From positions 62,001 to 126,000 of the forward strand of contig JAIYAR010000002.1 of the NCBI GenBank assembly GCA_027488985.1: a stretch of DNA of 64,000 nt. Direction: 5' to 3'. The notes beneath the pieces are model-generated. The model was not told the DNA's origin. It did no database searches and saw nothing but the letters and a program-made list of their open reading frames with translations. Numbering within the stretch: the first letter of the stretch is position 1; the number at the start of each line of letters is the position of its first letter. The position numbers were made by a program, and so were the translations under genes. Source of the DNA: Comamonadaceae bacterium (GTDB lineage Bacteria; Pseudomonadota; Gammaproteobacteria; Burkholderiales; Burkholderiaceae_C). Below are positions 29,483 to 38,771 of the stretch, in pieces.

Positions 29483-30124
29483 ATGAACGATACATCCGCT
29501 GTCCAAGACGCGCCCGTGGCGCCCGTCAAAGTCTCTTTTAAAAAGCAGATGCTGCAAGCCCGGGAGGACGCCATCATCCGATCGGTAAACCTGCTGTTGG
29601 CGGAAAAAGGCTTCGAGGCCATGACGGTGGACGAAGTGGCCGCCAGTGTGGGCATTGCCAAAGCCAGCCTGTACAAGCACTTTCCCAGCAAGGAAGACCT
29701 GGCCGCTGCGGCCATGGCCCACCTGATGGGGCAGGCCCAAGCGTTCTTGGACACGCTACCCGACGACATGTCTCCCTTGCAGCGCTTGCGCGCGGTAGTG
29801 CGCTGGACCATGGCACTCAAGCTGGCCGGTGAGATGCCCTCGCTGCCCAGCCAGAACAGCACCTTGCGAGCCACGCTGATGAGTCACAAAGCCTATATGG
29901 ACGGCCTCATGGACGTGAGTGACCGAGTGGGCAGCTGGATCGAAGCCGCCCAGTCTCAAGGCCTGATCAACCCTGAGCTGCCAGCCATTGCCGTGCTCTA
30001 CACCTTGTATGCCCGCGCCTGCGACCCGGTGCTGGAGTTTTTGCGCATGGGTGGCCAGCACACCGATGCCCAAATCATCGATCTGGTGCTGTCTACCTGC
30101 TTTGATGGCCTAAATAGCCGTTAA
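29483..30124 (+). CDS. TetR-family transcriptional regulator
   Basis: 213 residues. N-terminal helix-turn-helix TVDEVAASVGIAKASLYKHFPSKEDL (about 47-72), then an all-helical ligand domain of unknown specificity. A 54-base gap separates it from the ArgP-type gene. Downstream, a repeat copy begins only about 14 bases after its stop, then the aldo/keto reductase gene. Target genes unknown. It does not look like RutR. Confidence 0.9.
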   Translation: MNDTSAVQDAPVAPVKVSFKKQMLQAREDAIIRSVNLLLAEKGFEAMTVDEVAASVGIAKASLYKHFPSKEDLAAAAMAHLMGQAQAFLDTLPDDMSPLQRLRAVVRWTMALKLAGEMPSLPSQNSTLRATLMSHKAYMDGLMDVSDRVGSWIEAAQSQGLINPELPAIAVLYTLYARACDPVLEFLRMGGQHTDAQIIDLVLSTCFDGLNSR

Positions 30125-30166
30125 ACGCAGGTGGAGGTTGCGCGAACAGCTCCTGAATTCATAGCA
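30123..30166 (+). repeat. Dispersed repeat, copy between tetR-type and aldo/keto reductase genes
   Basis: Conserved box TTGCGCGAACAGCTCCTGAA then TTCATAGC at 30138-30165. The left part is more diverged than in other copies. It forms the leader of the aldo/keto reductase gene. Confidence 0.7.
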
Positions 30167-30185
30167 AAAAACACTGGAAATCTTT

Positions 30186-31169
30186 ATGCAATACCGTCCT
30201 CTCGGCCGCACCGGCTGGAATGTTTCCACTGTGAGCTTCGGCGCCTGGGCCATTGGCGGCACTTGGGGCGAGGTCGATGACAAAGACTCCATGGCCGCCC
30301 TGCACCGTGCGCTGGACCTGGGGGTGAACTTCTTTGACACCGCCGATGTGTATGGCGATGGCCGCAGCGAGCGCCTGCTGGCACGGCTGCGCAAGGAGCG
30401 CAGTGAGCCGTTTTATGTGGCCACCAAAGCCGGCCGCCGGCTGGTGCCCCATGTGGCAGCCGGTTTCACCCGCGCCAACCTGACCGCCTTTGTGGAGCGC
30501 AGCCTGCAAAACCTGGAGACCGAGGCGATCGATCTCCTGCAACTGCACTGTCCGCCTACCGACGTGTTTTACATGCCCGAAGTTTTTGGCGTGCTGGACG
30601 ACCTGGTGAAAGACGGCAAGCTGCGCCACTACGGCGTGAGTGTCGAGAAGGTCGAAGAAGCGCTCAAAGCCATCGAGTACCCCGGGGTGCAGAGTGTGCA
30701 GATCATTTACAACCTGTTCCGCCAGCGCCCGGCCGAGCTGCTGTTCGAGCAAACGCAAAAGCGCGGCGTGGGCATTTTGGCCCGCTTGCCGCTGTCCAGC
30801 GGGCTGCTCAGCGGCAAGATGAATGCCCAAAGCACCTTCGGTGCTGATGACCACCGTGGCTTCAACCGCGAAGGAGCGGCTTTTGACAAGGGCGAAACCT
30901 TTTCGGGGCTGGATTTCGGGGTGGGCCTGGAGGCCGTGGAGGCCATGCGGCCGTTGGTGCCCGCCGGCATGAGCATGGCGCAAATGGCGTTGCGCTGGAT
31001 ACAGATGCATCCGGCCGTCACCTGCACCATTCCCGGCGGCAAGACCCCTGCGCAGGTGCAAGACAACGTGGCGGCTGCCGATCTGCCCCCGCTGTCCGAT
31101 GCGACCATGCAGGCGCTGGCCGACATTTATGCGCGCTACGCCAAGCCGCTGGTGCATCAACGTTGGTAG
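30186..31169 (+). CDS. Aldo/keto reductase
   Basis: 327 residues, NADPH-dependent TIM barrel. Catalytic tetrad visible: Asp and Tyr in FFDTADVYGDG (about 50-60), Lys in VATKAGRR (about 81), His in DLLQLHCPP (about 120). Starts with LGRTGWNVSTVSFGAWAIGG, typical of the YghZ/AKR11-13 groups. It is followed 7 bases later by a beta-hydroxyacid dehydrogenase gene, so the two are probably one transcript. Substrate unknown. Confidence 0.92.
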   Translation: MQYRPLGRTGWNVSTVSFGAWAIGGTWGEVDDKDSMAALHRALDLGVNFFDTADVYGDGRSERLLARLRKERSEPFYVATKAGRRLVPHVAAGFTRANLTAFVERSLQNLETEAIDLLQLHCPPTDVFYMPEVFGVLDDLVKDGKLRHYGVSVEKVEEALKAIEYPGVQSVQIIYNLFRQRPAELLFEQTQKRGVGILARLPLSSGLLSGKMNAQSTFGADDHRGFNREGAAFDKGETFSGLDFGVGLEAVEAMRPLVPAGMSMAQMALRWIQMHPAVTCTIPGGKTPAQVQDNVAAADLPPLSDATMQALADIYARYAKPLVHQRW

Positions 31170-31176
31170 AAACGAT

Positions 31177-32106
31177 ATGCAACACGAACGCGAGACTATC
31201 GGCTTCATCGGTCTGGGCCTGATGGGCCACGGCATGGCCAAAAACATGGTGGAAAAAGGCTATGCCCTCACCGTCTGTGCCCGCAAGCCATCGGCGGCGC
31301 TGGACGACTTGTTGAGCCGTGGTGCAAAACAGGTCGATACGCCCACGGCAGTAGCCCAACAGGCCACAGTCGTGTTCCTGTGCGTGACGGGTTCACCAGA
31401 CGTGGAGTCCATCGTGCGGGGGCCGACGGGGCTGGCAAAGGGCTTGCGGCCCGGTTCGGTGGTGGTCGATTGCTCCACCTCGGACCCGACATCCACCGTG
31501 GCGCTGGCCGCAGAACTCGCTGCCATCGGCGTGACGCTGGTTGATGCGCCGTTGAGCCGTACGCCCAAAGAGGCATGGGAAGGTACGTTGGACACCATGG
31601 TGGGCGCTGACGCCCAAACTCTGGAGCGTATCCGGCCGATCTTGTCCACCTGGGCTGCGCGCATTGTGCACGTGGGAGGGCCCGGGGACGGGCATCGGCT
31701 GAAGTTGATCAATAACTTTGTCGCCATGGGCTATGCGGCCCTCTACTCAGAGGCGCTCACCCTGGCGCAGGCGGTCGGCATTGGTCCGCAGCGGGTCGAT
31801 GCGGTGCTGCGCAATGGTCGCATGGACTGCGGCTTCTACCAGACCTTTATGGACTACACGCTGCAAGGAAACCGCGAAGCGCACAAGTTCACCTTGAAGA
31901 ATGCCTTCAAGGACATGCGCTATCTGGAGTCCATGGCAGACGCCGCCGGTATTTCGAACAGCCTGGGCAACGCAGTGAAAAACGCATTCGCAGTGGCATT
32001 GGCGACCGGTGGAGCGGAGGCCTATGTGCCCATGTTGCCCGAGTATGTGGCGCGGCTCAGCGGCGTGGATCTCACTCCAGCCCCCAAGCCCAAAGATTCG
32101 CCTTAG
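31177..32106 (+). CDS. NAD(P)-dependent beta-hydroxyacid dehydrogenase (3-hydroxyisobutyrate dehydrogenase family)
   Basis: 309 residues. Rossmann motif GFIGLGLMGHGMAKNM (about 9-24), substrate motif DAPLSRTPKEAWEGTL, and the catalytic lysine in GDGHRLKLINNFV (about 171). The family includes 3-hydroxyisobutyrate dehydrogenase, tartronate semialdehyde reductase and succinic semialdehyde reductases. The substrate cannot be fixed from sequence. The usual G-x-G of DAPVSGG is replaced by SRTP, so the enzyme may belong to a less studied branch. Its stop overlaps the convergent usp gene by four bases. Confidence 0.87.
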   Translation: MQHERETIGFIGLGLMGHGMAKNMVEKGYALTVCARKPSAALDDLLSRGAKQVDTPTAVAQQATVVFLCVTGSPDVESIVRGPTGLAKGLRPGSVVVDCSTSDPTSTVALAAELAAIGVTLVDAPLSRTPKEAWEGTLDTMVGADAQTLERIRPILSTWAARIVHVGGPGDGHRLKLINNFVAMGYAALYSEALTLAQAVGIGPQRVDAVLRNGRMDCGFYQTFMDYTLQGNREAHKFTLKNAFKDMRYLESMADAAGISNSLGNAVKNAFAVALATGGAEAYVPMLPEYVARLSGVDLTPAPKPKDSP

Positions 32107-32525
32107 CGAACCAGCAACACCGGCGTTTTGCAGTGGGCCAGCACCTGGGTGGTGACCGAGCCCATCACCAGATTGCCCAGGGCACTATGACCGTGGGAAC
32201 CCATGACCAGCAGGTCGAACTTGCCGGTGTCGGCCAGCTTGCCGATCAGGGTGCCGGCAGATCCCACCTTCCAATCCAGCTTGGCATCAATGCCATGCCG
32301 CTTGAGGAACTTGGCTACCGGCGCTAGCACCTTGTCTGCTTCTTCAGCGTGGTATTCGTCTACGGTGGATTTGCCCAGCGCGGCCTTGGCGCGTGGGGGC
32401 AGCGCGGGTTGTGCATGAAACACGGTGTACTCGTGGCCGGGCGCAAGCAGCGCGTCGTGCGTGCTCAAATAGGCCAACATTTTTTTGCTGTAGCTGCTTC
32501 CATCGACGGCGAGCAAGATCTTCAT
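32103..32525 (-). CDS. Universal stress protein, UspA family
   Basis: 140 residues from the ATG at 32525 with GGAGACTCCC upstream. Single Usp domain beginning MKILLAVDGSSYS and ending with the ATP-binding loop VMGSHGHSALGNLVMGSVTTQ, so an ATP-binding member is expected. Separated by about 95 bases from the divergent secreted DNA ligase gene. Confidence 0.92.
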   Translation of the reverse strand: MKILLAVDGSSYSKKMLAYLSTHDALLAPGHEYTVFHAQPALPPRAKAALGKSTVDEYHAEEADKVLAPVAKFLKRHGIDAKLDWKVGSAGTLIGKLADTGKFDLLVMGSHGHSALGNLVMGSVTTQVLAHCKTPVLLVR

Positions 32526-32620
32526 GGGAGTCTCCGTTTGTGTGGCTTTAGTATGGACCAGCGCCGCTACACTGCCTTGAGCCAAGTCAAGAAATGTCTA
32601 TGCACTCGCAGGAGCTCCCC

Positions 32621-33523
32621 ATGACGCAGCCATCTTTTCAGCATCGACGGCAATGCCTTCAAGGTCTGAGTGTCATCGCACTCAGTGGCATGTTGTCGGG
32701 TCCATCAGCGTGGGCGGCCGATGGTACCCAGCGCCCACCCTTGATGCTGGCAGGCGAATATCGCAAAGGGTTTGCGCTGGGAGATGCGCGGGTGAGCGAA
32801 AAGTATGACGGCGTGCGCGCTTACTGGGATGGCCGGCGCTTGATCACCCGGGGCGGAAACCCCATCGCTGCACCCGCATGGTTTACCGCGGGTTGGCCGG
32901 CACACGCCCTCGACGGTGAACTGTGGGCTGGCCGGGGCCGCTTTGCGGATGCTGTCTCCACCGTGCGCCAACAGACGCCGGACGATGCTGCCTGGCGTGC
33001 TCTGCGCTACATGGTGTTTGACATACCGAATCACGGCGGGCGCTTTGAGGAACGCTATCTCGCTTTGCAGACGGTCTTGAGTGCGCTCGGGCAGGCTTGG
33101 GTGCAAGCGGTAGAGCAAGCACCGGCGCCGGATGCGGCCAGCCTGCGCGCTTTGCTGGATCGCACCGTGGCGGCCGGTGGTGAGGGCCTGGTGTTGCACC
33201 GGGCCAGCGCGCTGTATGTGCCTGGACGCTCGGCAGAACTGGTGAAGGTCAAACCGTTTCAGGACGCCGAAGCGCGGGTGTTGGCGCATGTGCCTGGACA
33301 AGGCCGCTTGGAAGGCAACACCGGCGCCTTGTGGGTGGAGTGGCCGGGTGGCGAGGGTGGCCAGCCGCAGCGCTTCAAGCTTGGTAGCGGCTTCTCGGAT
33401 GCGGACCGTCGTGATCCGCCCGCCGTGGGGAGCTGTGTGACCTTCCGCTACCGCGGGTTGACCGCACAGGGCGTGCCTCGGTTTGCCACTTACTTGCGAC
33501 CGGCCGGAGAACCGGGTCCTTAA
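32621..33523 (+). CDS. ATP-dependent DNA ligase with signal peptide (LigE type)
   Basis: 300 residues. An N-terminal export signal (residues about 8-32, HRRQCLQGLSVIALSGMLSG...AWA) carries a twin arginine. The minimal ligase core has the AMP-accepting Lys61 in SEKYDGVRAYWDG, motif III ALDGELWAGRG, YMVFDIP, motif IV GEGLVLH and motif V LVKVKPF, then an OB-fold. Small periplasmic ligases of this kind occur in many naturally competent proteobacteria. The ATG at 32621 has CAGGAG upstream; in-frame ATGs at 32594 and 32600 are weaker. Confidence 0.9.
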   Translation: MTQPSFQHRRQCLQGLSVIALSGMLSGPSAWAADGTQRPPLMLAGEYRKGFALGDARVSEKYDGVRAYWDGRRLITRGGNPIAAPAWFTAGWPAHALDGELWAGRGRFADAVSTVRQQTPDDAAWRALRYMVFDIPNHGGRFEERYLALQTVLSALGQAWVQAVEQAPAPDAASLRALLDRTVAAGGEGLVLHRASALYVPGRSAELVKVKPFQDAEARVLAHVPGQGRLEGNTGALWVEWPGGEGGQPQRFKLGSGFSDADRRDPPAVGSCVTFRYRGLTAQGVPRFATYLRPAGEPGP

Positions 33524-33545
33524 CGGTCGCGTGAGTTCGCTCTAA

Positions 33546-33599
33546 TTTTGATAGCTGCTTGCGCACTACTCACGAGCGCCGTAGCCTATTTCTATCATT
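33546..33599 (-). repeat. Dispersed repeat, copy at the end of the phosphoesterase gene
   Basis: On the minus strand it reads CGGCGCTCGTGAGTA then TGCGCAAGCAGCTATCAAAA. The ends TGATAG and CTATCA form a 6-base inverted pair. It lies between convergent genes and covers the phosphoesterase stop codon. Confidence 0.75.
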
Positions 33600-34384
33600 A
33601 GATCAGGCTTGTAGCCCAACTGTTCGTTCTTGCGCACATAGCCCAGCGGATTGGCCACCACCCGGCACTTGCCCACGCGGTAGTCGCTGGGGGCATGCAG
33701 ATGGCCATGCAGCCAGAGGTCTGCCAGCGGCAACAGTTCGTCCAGTGCATTGCAAAAGCCGGCCGTGCCGGGCACCAGACCGTAGCGCGGGTCGGCGCTG
33801 TGCAGGCTGGGAGCAAAGTGCGTCACCACGACCGTGGGCCCGTCGTGCGGCTGGCTCAAGGCATTCCGCAGCCACGCTTGGCAGACCAGCGCCTGTTCCC
33901 GCATACCGTCGGCCAGCCAAGGCTCGCCCGCACGGGTGGTGAGTGTTTTTTTCAGGTAGTAGTTGGCGGCGCGATAGGCTTTGTCGCGCGCCTTGAGCTG
34001 TCGCTCCGGGGGCTCTTGGGCGGCGAGCGCGTCAAAGTCGGTCCACAAGGTGGTGCCGACGAAACGCACACCAGCCAGCACGACGGTTTCGCGTTCCAGC
34101 CACTGGATGCCCAGTCGTGCACAGGTGGCACGGAGGCGGGCGTGGGCGAGGTCAAAGTCCAGGGTGTCGTACTCGTGGTTGCCGGGCACAAACAGCACGG
34201 GCACCGGCCAGCCGTGCAGGGGGGAAAAGCGCTCCAAGCCGAAGTCGTCTCCCGCCAGTTGCGATCCAGGCTGGTAGGAACCGATGTCGCCTGCCAGCAC
34301 CAGCACGTCTGCTCCGGCTAAGGGTGTGGCTTGCCAATGGGGATGGGCCTCCAAATGGAGGTCGGACAAGAGCTGAATCTTCAT
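33566..34384 (-). CDS. Calcineurin-like metallophosphoesterase
   Basis: 272 residues from the ATG at 34384. All metal motifs present: SDLHLE (residues 7-12), LAGDIGS, VPGNHEYD, VVVTHFAPS and the LHGHLHAPSDY ending. The family covers varied phosphodiesterases; the substrate is unknown. Its start overlaps the stop of the upstream LysR gene by four bases (ATGA), implying coupling. About the last ten codons (GYGARE and neighbours) are encoded by a dispersed repeat copy, so the natural C-terminus may have been replaced. Confidence 0.9.
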   Translation of the reverse strand: MKIQLLSDLHLEAHPHWQATPLAGADVLVLAGDIGSYQPGSQLAGDDFGLERFSPLHGWPVPVLFVPGNHEYDTLDFDLAHARLRATCARLGIQWLERETVVLAGVRFVGTTLWTDFDALAAQEPPERQLKARDKAYRAANYYLKKTLTTRAGEPWLADGMREQALVCQAWLRNALSQPHDGPTVVVTHFAPSLHSADPRYGLVPGTAGFCNALDELLPLADLWLHGHLHAPSDYRVGKCRVVANPLGYVRKNEQLGYKPDLMIEIGYGARE

Positions 34385-35343
34385 GCGGAAAAAATGGTCT
34401 GGCCCAGGGAGGCGACTTGGGCCCGCAGCCAGGCGTGGGGGCTGGCGCCGTCCAGCCGTTGGTGCCACAGCGCATCGACCTGGATGGGCGGTACGGTAAA
34501 TGGCAGCTCGCGGATGACCAGCTGGTCGGCATAGCCGGTCACATTCACAAAGTGGCGGGGCAGCACGGTGAGCAGGTCGGACTGCACCACCACCTTGCCG
34601 GCGGTAAAAAACTGGTTCACGGTCAGCACGACGCGGCGAGTGCGCTTGAGGCTGACCAGTGATTCATCAATGAAGCCGAAGGCCCGTCCCGAAAAACTCA
34701 CGAGCATGTGGGAGGCGCTACAAAACCGATCAAGGGTGAACTCGCCCACGGTGAGCGGGTGATCTTTGCGCATCACGCACACATAGTCGCCTACAAACAG
34801 GCGGTGGTGCAAAAAGGTCTCCGCGGCGCCAGCCTGGGCGCGGGCCGTCAGGTCAGCCAAGACCGCCGGGAAGTGGCCGATAGCCAAGTCTGCCGCACCT
34901 TCTTCCAGCACTTTGCGCGGATCACGCGTGGTCAGGGGTACCACCCGCAGGGATACCCCGGGGGCATCCCGCGCGAGCACTTTCACCAAGCCGGGCATTA
35001 GCTCGGCGGCGGTAGCGTCGGCCATGGTGAGCACAAAGGTGTTGGTGGCTAAGGCCGGTTCAAACAAGCTGGGTGCCAGCGAGGCCTGCAACTTCTGCAA
35101 GGTCTCGCGCACGGCAGGCCATAGCTCCTGCCCACGGGCAGTGGGCTCCAGGTTGCGGCCGTTGCGCACCAGCAGCTCGTCGTCCAGGGCTTCGCGCAGG
35201 CGGCGCAAGGCGTTGCTGACGGCAGGCTGGGTGAGGTTGAGCTGGGCAGCAGCGCGCGTGAGGCTGCGCTCGGACATGACCACATCAAACACCTTGAGCA
35301 GGTTCAGGTCGAAGGTCCGGAGGTTGATGCGGCTGCTGGGCAT
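34381..35343 (-). CDS. LysR-family transcriptional regulator (NodD/LeuO-like)
   Basis: 320 residues. Starts with INLRTFDLNLLKVFDVVMSERSLTRAAAQLNLTQPAVSNALRRLR, typical of the NodD/SyrM/LeuO-like subgroup, followed by the ligand domain. Coupled by ATGA overlap to the phosphoesterase gene. Divergent, over a 130-base region, from a small membrane protein gene. Confidence 0.9.
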   Translation of the reverse strand: MPSSRINLRTFDLNLLKVFDVVMSERSLTRAAAQLNLTQPAVSNALRRLREALDDELLVRNGRNLEPTARGQELWPAVRETLQKLQASLAPSLFEPALATNTFVLTMADATAAELMPGLVKVLARDAPGVSLRVVPLTTRDPRKVLEEGAADLAIGHFPAVLADLTARAQAGAAETFLHHRLFVGDYVCVMRKDHPLTVGEFTLDRFCSASHMLVSFSGRAFGFIDESLVSLKRTRRVVLTVNQFFTAGKVVVQSDLLTVLPRHFVNVTGYADQLVIRELPFTVPPIQVDALWHQRLDGASPHAWLRAQVASLGQTIFSA

Positions 35344-35473
35344 GGCGAACTATAAATCTTGTGAATACCAAACATCACCAACATAAAGTTGAGTAACACT
35401 AGGGGAAACCCTATGATTCATCCATCTTAGAAATTTTTATCCAGTGAGCATCAACCTTTTCAAGGAGTTTGCC

Positions 35474-35875
35474 ATGACACAAATTATCAATACCCCGTAT
35501 TTCTCGTACTCCACCGCTCAGCCCCGTACACCCCGTGCACGTCGTGAGAAAGTGGAAGCTTCCCGCACTTTGTCCGGCATGTTGCTGGCGGCTGTGTTGT
35601 CCGCCTTGTTGGTGGTGGCTGACCAAGTGATCGACACTTGGGTTGACGGTCACATGTTGGCTGCATGGGTTGCACTCTGGACGGTGGCTTTTGCTGCTTT
35701 GGCTCTGCTGGCACCCCCCCTGCGCAAAGTGTCTTCCGGTTTGGCCACGCTGATTGCCTCCGCAGTGCAGTCATACAAAGTACGCCGTATGGAAGAAAAA
35801 ATGTGGGAATACGCCCACCACGATCCCCGCATCATGGCAGAGCTGCAACACGCATGGTTGCGCAGTCAGAGCTGA
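35474..35875 (+). CDS. Small inner-membrane protein of unknown function
   Basis: 133 residues from the ATG at 35474, with CAAGGAG upstream. Two hydrophobic helices (about 34-56, TLSGMLLAAVLSALLVVADQV; and 62-82, MLAAWVALWTVAFAALALLAP), a basic N-terminal tail before them and a cytoplasmic C-terminal helix with EEKMWEYAHHDPRIMAELQHAW. I do not recognise a named family. It is a single gene with its own terminator. The 5' region holds the hairpin TAGGG-GAAA-CCCTA (35400-35413). Confidence 0.75.
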   Translation: MTQIINTPYFSYSTAQPRTPRARREKVEASRTLSGMLLAAVLSALLVVADQVIDTWVDGHMLAAWVALWTVAFAALALLAPPLRKVSSGLATLIASAVQSYKVRRMEEKMWEYAHHDPRIMAELQHAWLRSQS

Positions 35876-35919
35876 TCAAGCCTTGAACAAGACGACCCAC
35901 GCTCGCGGGTCGTGACAAC

Positions 35920-35947
35920 AAAAAAGCCACCCTAGGGTGGCTTTTTT
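35920..35947. terminator. Bidirectional intrinsic terminator
   Basis: AAAAAAGCCACCC-TA-GGGTGGCTTTTTT, a perfect stem with A- and T-runs, between the small membrane protein gene and the convergent pckG. Confidence 0.92.
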
Positions 35948-36035
35948 GTTGCTCAGCGGGCAGCAGCCTTGTGCGCTGCGTCCCGCCCGGTCCAGCTGCG
36001 GCGGTGTGCGCCGTGCCTGACTCTGCTTGTTACCC

Positions 36036-37922
36036 TCAGGCAGCGAGTCGCTGGGCCAGTTGGGTTTTGGTCTCTTCGAGTTCCTTAGGCAAGTGGTAGG
36101 CCAGCTGGGTGAACAGTTCGGTGTGCAAGGCGATTTCGGCCTTCCAGTCGTCCTTGTTCAGGCTGGTGACGGAGTCGAATTGGGCCTGGCTGAAGTCCAA
36201 TCCGGTCCAGTTGATTTCGTTGTAGGTGGGGGCGACGCCGAAGCCGGTCTCGGTACCAGTGGCCTTGCCTTCGATGCGGTCGATCATCCACTTCAAAACG
36301 CGCATGTTTTCACCGTAGCCGGGCCAGACAAACTTGCCGTCGTCACCCTTGCGGAACCAGTTGGTCGTAAAGATCTTGGGCTGCGTGGCGCCGGACTTCG
36401 CCAGCTTGTCGCCCATGTTGAGCCAGTGCTGGAAGTAGTCGCTCATGTTGTAGCCCATGAAGGGCAGCATCGCGAACGGGTCACGGCGCACGATACCGGC
36501 TTGGCCGGTGGCAGCGGCCGTGGTCTCGGAGCCCATGGTTGCAGCCATGTAAACACCTTCTACCCAATTGCGGGCTTCAGTTACCAGCGGTACGGTGGTG
36601 GAGCGGCGACCACCGAAGATGAAGGCGTCAATTGCCACGCCATTGGCATCGTCCCACTGGCTGTCCAGTGCAGGGTTGTTGCCAGCTGCCACGGTAAAGC
36701 GGGCGTTGGGGTGGGCCGCTTTGGCGCCGGTTTCTTTGGCAATCGCTGGAGTCCAATCCTTGCCTTGCCAGTCGATCAGGTGATCGGGCATGCCGCCGGT
36801 GTCTTTCTCCATGCCTTCCCACCATACGTCACCGTCATCGGTCAGCGCCACGTTCGTGAAGATCACGTTCTTGTCCAGGCTGGCCATGCAGTTGGGGTTG
36901 GTGTGGAAGTTGGTGCCGGGAGCTACGCCGAAGTAACCTGCTTCTGGGTTAATGGCGTACAACTTGCCGTCGGCGTTGGGCTTGATCCAGGCAATGTCGT
37001 CACCAATGGTGGTGACCTTCCAGCCTTCGAAACCGGCGGGTGGCACCAACATGGAGAAGTTGGTTTTGCCGCAGGCGCTTGGGAAGGCGGCTGCTACGTG
37101 GTACTTCTTGCCTTCAGGGTTGGTCACGCCCAGGATGAGCATGTGCTCTGCCAACCAACCCTGGTCACGGCCCATGTTGGAAGCAATGCGCAGCGCAAAG
37201 CACTTCTTGCCCAACAAAGCGTTGCCGCCGTAGCCGGAGCCGTAAGACCAGATTTCGCGGGTCTCGGGGTAGTGCACGATGTACTTGGTCTTGTTGCAAG
37301 GCCACTTCACGTCCGCTTGGCCTTCTGCCAAGGGGGCTCCCACGGTGTGCACACAGGGCACGAAAGCGCCGTCCACGCCCAACACGTCATACACGGCCTT
37401 GCCCATGCGGGTCATGATGCGCTGGTTCACTGCCACGTAGGCACTGTCGGACAGCTCGATGCCGATGTGCGCGATATGGGAGCCCAAGGGGCCCATGGAG
37501 AAAGGCACCACATACATGGTGCGGCCCTTCATGCAGCCGTCAAACAGCGCTGGCGTGCCGTCTGCTTGCCCGCTTTCCAGAATCTTGCGCATCTCGGTGG
37601 GCGCCATCCAGTTGTTGGTGGGGCCGGCCTTCTCTTTCTTTTCGGCGCAGATGTAGGTGCGGTCTTCCACACGGGCCACATCGCTGGTGTCAGAGCAGGC
37701 CAGGAAGCTGTTGGGGCGCTTGGCGGGATTGAGCTTCTTGAAGGTGCCTGCATCCACCAGTTGCTGGCACAAGCGCTGGTATTCCTCTTCGGAGCCATCG
37801 CACCAGTACACATCTTTGGGCTTGCACAGGGCCACCATATCGGCCACCCATGCAATCAGGCGGGGGTTCTTGACAAAGCTGGGGGTGTTGAGGGACAGGC
37901 CCTGCATCACGGGTGCGTTCAT
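36036..37922 (-). CDS. pckG: Phosphoenolpyruvate carboxykinase (GTP)
   Basis: Gluconeogenic enzyme making PEP from oxaloacetate with GTP. 628 residues, normal for the GTP-dependent class. Visible: P-loop with reactive cysteine [16 protein letters not shown], metal and nucleotide segments [12 protein letters not shown] and [28 protein letters not shown] precedes the ATG. The 228-base gap upstream (37923-38150) should hold its promoter, though no convincing boxes were picked out. Useful for growth on amino acids and pyrimidines, which feed acetyl-CoA and TCA intermediates here. Confidence 0.96.
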   Translation of the reverse strand: MNAPVMQGLSLNTPSFVKNPRLIAWVADMVALCKPKDVYWCDGSEEEYQRLCQQLVDAGTFKKLNPAKRPNSFLACSDTSDVARVEDRTYICAEKKEKAGPTNNWMAPTEMRKILESGQADGTPALFDGCMKGRTMYVVPFSMGPLGSHIAHIGIELSDSAYVAVNQRIMTRMGKAVYDVLGVDGAFVPCVHTVGAPLAEGQADVKWPCNKTKYIVHYPETREIWSYGSGYGGNALLGKKCFALRIASNMGRDQGWLAEHMLILGVTNPEGKKYHVAAAFPSACGKTNFSMLVPPAGFEGWKVTTIGDDIAWIKPNADGKLYAINPEAGYFGVAPGTNFHTNPNCMASLDKNVIFTNVALTDDGDVWWEGMEKDTGGMPDHLIDWQGKDWTPAIAKETGAKAAHPNARFTVAAGNNPALDSQWDDANGVAIDAFIFGGRRSTTVPLVTEARNWVEGVYMAATMGSETTAAATGQAGIVRRDPFAMLPFMGYNMSDYFQHWLNMGDKLAKSGATQPKIFTTNWFRKGDDGKFVWPGYGENMRVLKWMIDRIEGKATGTETGFGVAPTYNEINWTGLDFSQAQFDSVTSLNKDDWKAEIALHTELFTQLAYHLPKELEETKTQLAQRLAA

Positions 37923-38150
37923 GAAAAGCTCCTAAGTTTGAAAATCGTCTTTTCAAAATCGGGTGCAACTCACGAGAACACCGCCACGAACTTTGAGAAA
38001 CCGGCTTTCCACTCCGCAAACGGTCGGGTCTTGCGAGTGTGGAAGCCGATTCTAAGAACTGGTACCCAAGTTACCAAGCGATTACAGCGTAACTTTATGC
38101 AAGCTGCGCATGGGTTCATGCGTCAAATAAAGATCGCGTGCCACGCAAAG

Positions 38151-38771
38151 TCAGGGTGATTTCAGTGCCTTTTGAATGGCGGCGAGCAGTCGAGTGTCTT
38201 CGGGAGTGGTTTCACTATTGAAGGCGCCGACTACTTTGCCTTGGCGATCCACCAGGTACTTTTGGAAGTTCCATCGAGGTACGCTGCTGGTTTGCTGCGC
38301 CAGTTCCTTGAACAAGGGGTTGGCGGCGCTACCAGTGACGCTGGTTTTGGCGAACATGGGGAACTTCACGCCGTAGGTGTTGAAGCAGAAATCGGCAATT
38401 TGTTTGCCGTTACCAGGCTCTTGTTGCCCGAAATCATTGGAAGGAAAGCCCAGAACCACCAAGCCCTGGGCTTGGTACCGGGCATAGACTCTTTCCAAGC
38501 CCTCGTATTGGAAGGTAAAGCCGCAGTAACTGGCAGTGTTGACCACCAAGGCCACTTTTCCCCAGTACTGACACAGGTCCTGAGGCTTGTCATCTTGCAG
38601 GCGGGGAAAGGTTTTCTGCCACAAGGCCGGACAAGTTGAGGGCTTTTCAACGGGCTGCGCAGCCATCGCTGACGATGAAATGAGCAACAAAAAAGCGGCC
38701 AAAGCCGCTTTTGTTTGTTGAGTCAGCATTGGCAGCGCACGTGATGTGCTGCCCATGATGCGTTGCTCCAT
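38151..38771 (-). CDS. Secreted glutathione peroxidase family protein
   Basis: 206 residues. A signal peptide precedes AAQPVEKP (hydrophobic core KAALAAFLLLISSSAMA). Peroxidase core: VVNTASYCGFTFQYEGLERVY with a peroxidatic cysteine rather than selenocysteine, LGFPSNDFGQQEPG and VPRWNFQKYLVDRQGKVV (Trp/Asn of the active site). It acts on peroxides in the periplasm. The ATG at 38771 shares one base with the stop of the 46-codon gene upstream (TGATG). Internal ATGs at 38756 and 38729 are alternatives that keep the signal peptide. Confidence 0.88.
   Translation of the reverse strand: MEQRIMGSTSRALPMLTQQTKAALAAFLLLISSSAMAAQPVEKPSTCPALWQKTFPRLQDDKPQDLCQYWGKVALVVNTASYCGFTFQYEGLERVYARYQAQGLVVLGFPSNDFGQQEPGNGKQIADFCFNTYGVKFPMFAKTSVTGSAANPLFKELAQQTSSVPRWNFQKYLVDRQGKVVGAFNSETTPEDTRLLAAIQKALKSP

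Noticed and set aside
37920..37950. AAAGCTCCTAAGTTTGAAAA upstream of pckG as a repeat copy
   Set aside because: Spacing to the nearest TGCG is wrong; AGGAGC is more simply the ribosome site of pckG.
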